From: Nitrospinota bacterium | GTDB lineage: Bacteria > Nitrospinota > Nitrospinia > SZUA-224 | Direction: 5' to 3' | Length of the DNA: 7,843 nt | Assembly: GCA_016212345.1 (NCBI GenBank) | Contig: JACRGM010000032.1 | Location: 1 to 7,843, forward strand | In this document: piece by piece, positions 1 through 4,878 of the stretch | Layout: each line of letters opens with the position of its first letter | Numbering within the stretch: position 1 is the stretch's first letter | Notes under the pieces: generated by a model | Told to the model about the DNA's origin: nothing | Database searches by the model: none | What the model saw: only the letters and a program-made list of their open reading frames with translations | Program-made: the position numbers and the translations under genes

Positions 1-167
1 AAGAGCTTTCTGCGAGAGCCAGATGTCCGCCGATTAAACCTAAACGTAAATTCGTCCAAGTAATAATCAAGGTGCGACGGACGAACAGCTCCTTGATATG
101 TTCCAACTAGCCAACGTTTAAGCAAGGCAACAACTCGATTGACTAATGGGAGCAGATTATCACCTCC
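1..167 (-). mobile_element. IS1595/ISXO2-family transposase, C-terminal fragment
   Basis: Reading the minus strand from about base 167 to the left edge gives an open frame with residues such as NLLPLVNRVVALLKRWLVG, then GAVRPSHLDYYLDEF and FRFNRRTSGSR. From family knowledge this is the end of the DDE transposase domain of IS1595 (ISXO2-like) elements, where a hydrophobic helix with LKRWL, a G-T-x-QGAV turn and a YLDEFxFRFNRR signature are conserved. The frame has no start codon: going upstream it runs straight into the TAA that ends the pyrE-like gene at 207-209. The N-terminal and central catalytic parts are therefore missing. The last few residues would lie beyond the window. I read it as a 5'-truncated remnant; a contig broken at a multicopy IS would explain why the window stops here. 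No terminal inverted repeat is visible. Confidence 0.8.
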
Positions 168-206
168 AGAAACCGAAAAACTTATCCTGTAAGGATCTTT
201 GGGAGA

Positions 207-953
207 TTAAGAGGTATAAATAAGGATTTTTTTTCTAAAATTTAAATCCTGATATCTTTGAGGGTCTTCTAAATAGTCTACGATAATGTGATGTTCAAAA
301 TCAGACATATCTCTTTTAAGCCAATTTAATCCCTTAGTTTTAAAAGGAATCAAGGAATGTAGTGATATCTTATACTCTATAGCTGTCTCTAATGCCCCCT
401 GTTCTCTATCAAACAATACAGCTACATCTTTACAGGTGACAATAGAAACACCTCTCTTTTTTGATTCATATTTTACTTGTTCAATTGTAATCAATTTGCT
501 ATCGAATTTAGTTACCAAATCATCAACAATCATTATATTATCATTTTCAGATATGTCTCCTTCTAATAAAGAGTGTTCACCATATTTTTCGATTACCGTA
601 CAAAAATTATCAAAAGAGGTTACCCCCTCTATCTTCCGAGTGAAAGCAGACGGGATCCCCTCACAAATTGTTATTGCTGTTGCAATAGGTATTCCAGCCA
701 TCGCTATACCTACTATTTTATTAACATGAGAAGCCTCATTGCGGATCATTTTCCCCATAGCATAACCTACTTTCCTAAGAATATCAGGATGGGAACAGAG
801 AGGACGTAATTGAATATAAAAAGGACTCCAAAGACCAGAAAATAGAACCCACCCTTCTGATTTCTCTCTATACCAGGTCTTTATCATCCCTACATTATAA
901 AGTGAACATATTATTTCCTTTGCTAACTTATCTTTCTCTGATTTCCAAGACAT
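207..953 (-). CDS. pyrE: Orotate phosphoribosyltransferase-like protein, divergent
   Basis: The 248-residue protein looks like a type I phosphoribosyltransferase of the orotate (PyrE/UMPS N-terminal) group, which joins orotate to PRPP to give OMP in pyrimidine synthesis. Seen: a SGLWSPFYIQLR segment (39-50) matching the SGxxSPxYIDLR substrate region, VGIAMAGIPIATAI (81-94), RK (106-107), KYGEHSLLEGD (123-133) matching KxYGxxxLIEG of the catalytic loop, the PRPP motif IMIVDDLVTKFDS (140-152), and a DREQGALE plus SLHSLIPF end (182-204). Two things are odd. The PRPP loop has TKFDS where the family has TTGGS or TSGxS, and about 14 extra residues separate RK from KYG. The usual length is about 180-215, so there is also a C-terminal tail of about 40 residues. 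ATG 953 follows GAGGT (964-960), which overlaps the uppS stop and implies translational coupling. The family is clear; activity on orotate is not. Confidence 0.85.
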   Translation of the reverse strand: MSWKSEKDKLAKEIICSLYNVGMIKTWYREKSEGWVLFSGLWSPFYIQLRPLCSHPDILRKVGYAMGKMIRNEASHVNKIVGIAMAGIPIATAITICEGIPSAFTRKIEGVTSFDNFCTVIEKYGEHSLLEGDISENDNIMIVDDLVTKFDSKLITIEQVKYESKKRGVSIVTCKDVAVLFDREQGALETAIEYKISLHSLIPFKTKGLNWLKRDMSDFEHHIIVDYLEDPQRYQDLNFRKKILIYTS

Positions 954-962
954 TTTTATACC

Positions 963-1715
963 TCATTCGAAATATTGTTCATCTATTAACCCAAATCTCC
1001 TCTTCCTCCTTTGGAAACTTAGTATTGCCTTTAAGAGGTCATTTTCTCGGAAGGCAGGCCATAGAACATTGGTAAAATAGAGTTCAGTATAAGCTATCTG
1101 ATATAAGAGAAAATTGCTTATCCTTAGTTCTCCGCTGGTTCTTATAAGGAGATCTGGTTCTGGTAATCCAGATGTAAATAGATATCTTCTAAAGAGTGGA
1201 TCATCGAGATCATCAATACAGACCTTCTCCTCTTTTACATCAGAGAATAATTTCTTGACAGCCTCTATTATCTCCCCTCTAGAGCCATAACTTAATGCCA
1301 GGCTCAAGATCATCCCATCGTTCCTTTTGGTCTTATCCTCTATCTCCTTTATTATATCAACAACAGATTTTGGAAGGTTCTCTATTTTCCCAATAGTATT
1401 AAATCTGATATTCTCTTTTAGCATCCGCTTGAGCTCTTTTCTGAGAAACCTCTTTAATATCTTCATAAGGGTATCTATCTCTTCATTAGGTCTGTTCCAG
1501 TTTTCGTCAGAAAAGGCATATAGTGTGAGTGCTTCTATACCGAGTTTGCGACATTGAATAACGATCTTCTCAACAGATTTGGCACCAACTCTATGCCCTA
1601 CAACACGTGGTAAATTCCTCTTCTTAGCCCACCTACCATTCCCATCCATGATAATTGCTATGTGTCTGGGGAGTTTATTCTTGTCTATCTTATCGAGTAA
1701 AGTCTTATCTATCAT
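963..1715 (-). CDS. uppS: Undecaprenyl diphosphate synthase (cis-prenyltransferase)
   Basis: This cytoplasmic, membrane-associated enzyme adds eight isopentenyl units in cis to farnesyl diphosphate, giving the C55 carrier for peptidoglycan and other envelope polymers. The 250 residues match the family length. Visible motifs are HIAIIMDGNGRWA (18-30) with the Mg-binding Asp24, Arg37 and His41 of the substrate pocket, TLYAFSDENWNRP (64-76), LSYGSRGEI (141-149) and DLLIRTSGELRISNF (188-202). Arg192, Arg198, Ser200 and Glu211 correspond to E. coli Arg194, Arg200, Ser202 and Glu213, so the catalytic set is complete. LWPAF (219-222 onward) replaces the common LWPDF. The gene lies 136 bases after frr, as in many genomes, but is followed by a pyrE-like gene instead of cdsA. 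The ATG at 1715 has no clear Shine-Dalgarno site; it is chosen because family length and N-terminus fit. Confidence 0.97.
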   Translation of the reverse strand: MIDKTLLDKIDKNKLPRHIAIIMDGNGRWAKKRNLPRVVGHRVGAKSVEKIVIQCRKLGIEALTLYAFSDENWNRPNEEIDTLMKILKRFLRKELKRMLKENIRFNTIGKIENLPKSVVDIIKEIEDKTKRNDGMILSLALSYGSRGEIIEAVKKLFSDVKEEKVCIDDLDDPLFRRYLFTSGLPEPDLLIRTSGELRISNFLLYQIAYTELYFTNVLWPAFRENDLLKAILSFQRRKRRFGLIDEQYFE

Positions 1716-1744
1716 ATCAAGTTACAAATTGCTTGTTGTGAATT

Positions 1745-1758
1745 ATTGACTAATGGGA
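1745..1758. repeat. 14-base direct repeat shared with the transposase remnant (138-151)
   Basis: The sequence ATTGACTAATGGGA occurs exactly at 138-151, inside the transposase fragment, and here in the frr-uppS gap, in the same orientation. The two copies bracket uppS and the pyrE-like gene. The match is short enough to arise by chance in an AT-rich window, and neither copy shows extended similarity on its flanks. Confidence 0.35.
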
Positions 1759-1783
1759 TACAAAAGAGTTCCTCGATTGTCAG

Positions 1784-1789
1784 ATTATA
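1784..1789 (-). promoter_or_regulatory. Possible -10 box upstream of uppS
   Basis: The minus strand carries a perfect TATAAT about 70 bases upstream of the uppS start, in the 136-base gap after frr. No good TTGACA-like box lies 16-18 bases further upstream; the best hexamer there is about TAAGAA. In such AT-rich DNA a lone TATAAT is weak evidence, so this is only a candidate for a separate uppS promoter. Confidence 0.2.
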
Positions 1790-1802
1790 AATAATGTAGA
1801 TA

Positions 1803-1826
1803 TAATTTCTTATATGGAAATCTATA
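1803..1826 (-). repeat. Inverted partial copy of the rpsI/argC leader repeat (24 bases)
   Basis: The reverse complement of these 24 bases matches the start of the 75-base elements at 7136 and 7704 in 23 of 24 positions; the one change is at the base between CCATATAA and AAATTA. The orientation is opposite to those two copies. Similarity stops at the inner end, where the other copies continue with CACGGCG. It is probably a remnant or a solo end of the same repeat family, lying between frr and uppS. Confidence 0.65.
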
Positions 1827-1851
1827 TGATGATAAAGGATGGGGCGATATT

Positions 1852-2409
1852 CTAAACTTCTAATACCTCTTTTTCCTTTTTTGTAAAAATATCTTCAACC
1901 TCTTTAATAAATTTATCCGTAGATTTCTGTACCCTATCTTGTGCACGATGAAGATCATCTTCAGATATCTTTTTCTCTTTCTCTAATGACCTCATGATCT
2001 CATTAGCCTCACGTCTGATGTTTCTTATGATAACCTTACAATCTTCAGCCGACTTTTTCACAATCTTTACTAATTGTTTCCGCCTCTCTTCAGTAAGAGG
2101 CGGGATAGGTATACGAATAATCCTCCCATCATTAGAAGGGACCAAACCTAGATCTGAGGTCAAAATTGCCTTTTCTATATTAGTAATCATAGATGTATCC
2201 CATGGCTGTATGATTATTAATCGAATCTCAGGTATGGAAAGAGTTCCAAGTTGGTTCAGTGGTGTCGGATTCCCATAATACTCTACATATATACCCTCCA
2301 ACAAGGCTAATGAGGCCTTTCCTGTTCTGATACTGTTCAGCTCTCTTTTAAAGGCATTAATAGAATTTGTCATCTTCCTTTCAAGATCATCATAGACTTT
2401 CTGAATCAT
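1852..2409 (-). CDS. frr: Ribosome recycling factor
   Basis: RRF acts with EF-G to split the post-termination ribosome so that its subunits and mRNA can be reused. The 185 residues from ATG 2409 equal the E. coli length. Domain I (about 1-29 and 106-185) is the long helical bundle, shown by IRTGKAS near 27-33 and by RRKQLVKIVKK and IRNIRREANEI in the second half. Domain II carries VEYYGNPTPLNQLG, PEIRLIIIQPWD and LGLVPSNDGRIIRIPIPPLTEE, all typical of the family. A GTG six bases further upstream (2415) is in frame, but ATG 2409 lies six bases after the AAGGAGG site and gives the standard N-terminus MIQKVYDDLE. The start overlaps the end of pyrH by 20 bases, which suggests coupled translation. 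No terminator hairpin follows. Confidence 0.97.
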   Translation of the reverse strand: MIQKVYDDLERKMTNSINAFKRELNSIRTGKASLALLEGIYVEYYGNPTPLNQLGTLSIPEIRLIIIQPWDTSMITNIEKAILTSDLGLVPSNDGRIIRIPIPPLTEERRKQLVKIVKKSAEDCKVIIRNIRREANEIMRSLEKEKKISEDDLHRAQDRVQKSTDKFIKEVEDIFTKKEKEVLEV

Positions 2410-3163
2410 CTCCACCCTCCTTTGTGCCGACTTCGTTGGGATGAGGGTTTCCTCTCACTATGGTACCTATTTTCTCTCCCATAAGTATCCTTTTTATATT
2501 ACCCTTCTCTATAAGATTAAAGATTATAATCGGAAGATTATGATCCATACAGAGGGATATTGAAGTAGCATCCATTACCTTAAGCCCTTTTTTAAGTATA
2601 TCAATATAACTCAAATCCTCCAACCTCTCGGCATTCTTATCTACTAATGGATCAGCACTGTAAACACCATCTACCTTTGTAGCCTTAAGGATAACCTCCG
2701 CATTTATCTCCATTGCCTTCAAAGAAGCGGCAGTATCCGTAGTAAAATACGGATTTCCAGTACCCCCACTGAAGATTACTACCCTTCCTTTCTCTAAATG
2801 TCTTAGAGCCCTCCGTCTTACATATGGTTCAGCAACCTGGTGCATACTAATAGAGGTCAACATCCTAGTATACACACCCTCCTTTTCTAATGCATCCTGA
2901 AGGGCTAAACCATTAATCACTGTGGCTAACATCCCCATATAGTCAGCTGTTACCCTCTCCATACCAAAGGTACTTGCAATATTCCCCCGGAAGATATTAC
3001 CGCCTCCTGGAACAATAGCAATTTCAGAACCTAATTCATGTATCTCTTTGATCTGGAGGGCAATCTCCCTTACCATCTCATGGTCTATACCATAACTCCC
3101 CTTTCCTGCCAATGATTCTCCACTTAATTTTAATAACATCCTTTTATATTTTAGCTCTGCCAC
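2390..3163 (-). CDS. pyrH: UMP kinase
   Basis: PyrH is the hexameric bacterial UMP kinase of the amino-acid-kinase fold; it phosphorylates UMP to UDP with ATP and is generally activated by GTP and inhibited by UTP. Seen are LLKLSGESLAGK (10-21), IVPGGGNIFRG, DYMGMLATVINGLALQDALE, FSGGTGNPYFTTDTAA, KATKVDGVYSADP and MDATSISLCMDHNLPIIIFNL, covering the ATP and UMP sites in order. The start is a GTG four bases after the tsf stop with only a weak GGAA upstream; it gives the normal MAELKYKRMLLKLSGE beginning. The usual family end is near GTIVRG (residue 238); here 19 more residues follow, derived mainly from the palindromic repeat at 2415-2447. Expression is probably coupled to tsf upstream and frr downstream. 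Confidence 0.97.
   Translation of the reverse strand: MAELKYKRMLLKLSGESLAGKGSYGIDHEMVREIALQIKEIHELGSEIAIVPGGGNIFRGNIASTFGMERVTADYMGMLATVINGLALQDALEKEGVYTRMLTSISMHQVAEPYVRRRALRHLEKGRVVIFSGGTGNPYFTTDTAASLKAMEINAEVILKATKVDGVYSADPLVDKNAERLEDLSYIDILKKGLKVMDATSISLCMDHNLPIIIFNLIEKGNIKRILMGEKIGTIVRGNPHPNEVGTKEGGDDSESL
2415..2423 (-). promoter_or_regulatory. frr ribosome-binding site inside the palindromic repeat
   Basis: The minus strand reads AAAGGAGGG here, a near-perfect complement to the 16S rRNA 3' end, six bases before ATG 2409. It decides the ATG over the in-frame GTG at 2415, which would have no spacing at all. The site falls within one arm of the 33-base palindrome at 2415-2447 and within the pyrH coding sequence. 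Confidence 0.8.
2415..2447. repeat. In-frame palindromic element, copy in the 3' end of pyrH
   Basis: The 33 bases run from CCCTC to GAGGG (outer 5-base inverted arms), with inner arms TGCCGAC (2425-2431) and GTTGGGA (2435-2441) separated by three bases. It aligns to 3884-3916 in rpsB with about 24 identical positions, one single-base gap on each side, and further similarity for about 10 bases beyond GAGGG. On the minus strand it encodes PHPNEVGTKEG, appended after the usual PyrH end. Confidence 0.65.
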
Positions 3164-3166
3164 TAT

Positions 3167-3763
3167 CTATTCTTTTCCAACCTCATATCTGACAAATCTA
3201 CCAATAGATATATTCTCTCCCAGCTTTGCAATCCTTTGAGAGATTAGTTCATTGATGGTTATGTTGCTATCCTTTATAAATGGCTGTTCTACGAGGCAGA
3301 CCTCAGCAAAATATCTTTCCATCTTGCCATCAACAATAAGTTTTATTACATTATCAGGTTTCCCAGATTCCTTTGCCTGATAAGTAAATATCTCCCTTTC
3401 TTTGGCGATAACCTCTACTGGAATATCTTCACTTTTGAGATAAGAAGGATTACTTGCTGCTATCTGCATCGCAATATCCTTAAGCAGGGATTGAAATTCA
3501 TCAGTCATAGCAACAAAGTCTGTCTCACAATTGAGCTCTACTAATACACCTATCTTACCTCCGGGATGTATATAAGATGCTATTACCCCCTGTGAAGTAT
3601 CTCTTCCTTTTTTCTTTAGGGCCTTAGATAACCCCTTTTTCCGTAAAATATCCTTTGCCTTTTCATAGTCAGAATTCGCCTCTTTCAAGGCTTCCTTACA
3701 ATCCATTATCCCTGCCCCTGATTCTTCCCTAAGATCTTTTACCATAGATGCTGGTATATTCAT
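3167..3763 (-). CDS. tsf: Elongation factor Ts, short form
   Basis: EF-Ts is the nucleotide exchange factor that releases GDP from EF-Tu. The N-terminal UBA-like module reads MVKDLREESGAGIMDCKEAL (7-26), the conserved helix-turn-helix contacting the EF-Tu G domain. The core follows with LVELNCETDFVAMTDEF, in which TDFV is the family hallmark inserted near the Mg site of EF-Tu, then an IAMQIAASNP helix. The C-terminal half has LVEQPFIKD and a GRFVRYEVGKE end. At 198 residues it resembles the short EF-Ts of Thermus (about 196), with a single core subdomain, in contrast to the roughly 280-residue E. coli form. ATG 3763 has an AAAGGAT site seven bases upstream. It follows rpsB after 116 bases containing paired hairpins. 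Confidence 0.97.
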   Translation of the reverse strand: MNIPASMVKDLREESGAGIMDCKEALKEANSDYEKAKDILRKKGLSKALKKKGRDTSQGVIASYIHPGGKIGVLVELNCETDFVAMTDEFQSLLKDIAMQIAASNPSYLKSEDIPVEVIAKEREIFTYQAKESGKPDNVIKLIVDGKMERYFAEVCLVEQPFIKDSNITINELISQRIAKLGENISIGRFVRYEVGKE

Positions 3764-3793
3764 AACTTATCCTTTCCCCTGAAAATCTTGTCC

Positions 3794-3837
3794 AGAGGCT
3801 TACGCCTCTATATAGGATTCTTTCGCCCTTATAGGGC
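3794..3837. repeat. Two-hairpin REP-like element between rpsB and tsf
   Basis: Two compact inverted repeats lie 15 bases apart: AGAGGC/GCCTCT (3794-3799 and 3804-3809, four-base loop) and GCCCT/AGGGC (3825-3829 and 3833-3837, three-base loop). In the sense transcript the larger loop is GUAA, a GNRA tetraloop. No U-run follows on the minus strand, so these are not intrinsic terminators as drawn. They could stabilise or process the rpsB-tsf message or be a dispersed REP-type repeat; only one copy is in the window. Confidence 0.55.
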
Positions 3838-3879
3838 TATGAGTGTGGGCCATAATTCCTCTTTCAAATATCTCCTTTT

Positions 3880-4752
3880 TCATCCCTCGTTGTGCTGACT
3901 CAGGTCGGCATGAGGGGTTTCTTCTCCTCCTTCTATTCCCTTTTCCTCTCTTTCCTCTTCATTCTTAGTCATCGTCTCAACATTCTCCTCAGCCATCGTC
4001 TCAACAATTAGAGTAACATCCTCTGGTTTATCCACTTTATAATCCTTATATATCTCTCTCTCTATCTTTGCCTCAAACAATCTTCTCCCCTCTATTACAG
4101 CATCAGCTATAGTTGATAGCACTAATTTGATCGCCCTTGTAGCATCATCATTCCCAGGAATGACATAATCAATATTATCTGGATCACAATTGGTATCCAC
4201 GATTGCTATTGTGGCTATTCCTAATTTCTGCGCCTCGCTGAGTGCTATCCTCTCCTTACGGAGATCTACAATAAAGACTGCTGACGGGAGATTCTTCATA
4301 CTCTTTATCCCGCCCAAGAACTTATCTAACCTCTTCATCTCCTTTTCTAACTTAATGATCTCCTTCTTAGGAAGGCTATCATATACCCCATTATTCTTCA
4401 TCTCTTCTAATTCTTTTAATCGATTAACGCTTTTTTTTATCGTCTCAAAGTTAGTAAGCATACCCCCCATCCACCGTTGATTAATATAAAACATATTACA
4501 TCTCTTGGCCTCCTCAGATATCAGCTCCTGTGCCTGCTTCTTGGTCCCCACAAAGAGTATATGTCTACCTGCGGATGTAATCTCTTTAACAAATTCAATT
4601 GCCTCCTTGAACTTTTCAAGGGTCTTTTGCAGATCAATAATGTATATCCCATTTCTTGCGCCAAAGATATACTTCTTCATCTTAGGGTTCCATCTCTTGG
4701 TCTGATGACCAAAATGAGAACCCGCCTCTAATAATTGTTTCATCGTTACCAT
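3880..4752 (-). CDS. rpsB: 30S ribosomal protein S2
   Basis: S2 binds late to the head and body junction of the small subunit and is needed with S1 for initiation. The beginning VTMKQLLEAGSHFGHQ and then RWNPKMKKYIFGARNGIYII are the S2 signature. FVGTKKQAQ, NQRWMGGMLTNFETI, LPSAVFIVDLRKERIALSEA and ATIAIVDTNCDPDNIDYVIP follow in the usual order, with a coiled-coil-like Lys/Glu hairpin in between. ATG 4752 has AGAGGAG five bases upstream. At 290 residues it exceeds many S2 proteins by some 40-50; the extra end is acidic (ENVETMTKNEEEREEKG), contains a 24-base tandem duplication, and closes with residues encoded by the palindrome at 3884-3916. A promoter at 4790-4819 probably drives it. Confidence 0.98.
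   Translation of the reverse strand: MVTMKQLLEAGSHFGHQTKRWNPKMKKYIFGARNGIYIIDLQKTLEKFKEAIEFVKEITSAGRHILFVGTKKQAQELISEEAKRCNMFYINQRWMGGMLTNFETIKKSVNRLKELEEMKNNGVYDSLPKKEIIKLEKEMKRLDKFLGGIKSMKNLPSAVFIVDLRKERIALSEAQKLGIATIAIVDTNCDPDNIDYVIPGNDDATRAIKLVLSTIADAVIEGRRLFEAKIEREIYKDYKVDKPEDVTLIVETMAEENVETMTKNEEEREEKGIEGGEETPHADLSQHNEG
3884..3916. repeat. In-frame palindromic element, copy in the 3' end of rpsB
   Basis: The 33 bases run from CCCTC to GAGGG, with inner arms TGCTGAC (3893-3899) and GTCGGCA (3904-3910), which pair at six of seven positions plus one G-T. The minus strand encodes PHADLSQHNEG, the last residues of S2. The frame is the same as in the pyrH copy at 2415-2447. The rpsB stop lies directly beyond the element. 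Confidence 0.65.
3970..4006 (-). repeat. 24-base tandem duplication in the rpsB tail
   Basis: CATCGTCTCAACA occurs at 3970-3982 and again at 3994-4006, a period of exactly 24 bases, so the protein reads VETMAEEN then VETMTKNE. The period keeps the frame. It lies in the acidic C-terminal extension and looks like a slippage product in a region with little constraint. Confidence 0.7.
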
Positions 4753-4789
4753 ACAATCTCCTCTGAAAGCTCTCTTAATAATTTTTTAA

Positions 4790-4819
4790 ATTCTAACATA
4801 AAAATATTCCTTCTTGCAA
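4790..4819 (-). promoter_or_regulatory. Probable sigma-70-type promoter for rpsB-tsf-pyrH-frr
   Basis: The minus strand has TTGCAA (4819-4814, four of six to TTGACA), an 18-base spacer, and TAGAAT (4795-4790, five of six to TATAAT) preceded by TGT, giving an extended -10. It sits about 40 bases before the rpsB ATG. Upstream of the -35 box the strand carries two T-tracts (4822-4854) placed like an UP element, which suits a ribosomal-protein operon. The assignment rests on consensus match and position. Confidence 0.6.
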
Positions 4820-4821
4820 GT

Positions 4822-4854
4822 AAAAAATCTCGCTGAAAAAAAATCTCGCTGAAA
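4822..4854. repeat. Period-16 tandem repeat upstream of the rpsB promoter
   Basis: AAAAAATCTCGCTGAAA occurs twice, at 4822-4838 and 4838-4854, sharing one base. It has no internal inverted symmetry, so it does not form a terminator hairpin even though the minus strand shows runs of T. Its place right behind the -35 box suggests a duplicated UP-like A/T tract or a paired protein site. Confidence 0.6.
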
Positions 4855-4878
4855 CTCATATTATCCCAAGTAATCTCT

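Noticed and set aside
3800..3853. 17-codon minus-strand frame between rpsB and tsf with AGAGG before its ATG
   Set aside because: It spans both hairpins of the two-stem element, has no known family and is short enough to be chance; a leader peptide cannot be excluded.
4820..4860. Runs of T on the minus strand after argJ as an intrinsic terminator
   Set aside because: No inverted repeat precedes the T-tracts; the period-16 unit has no dyad symmetry.
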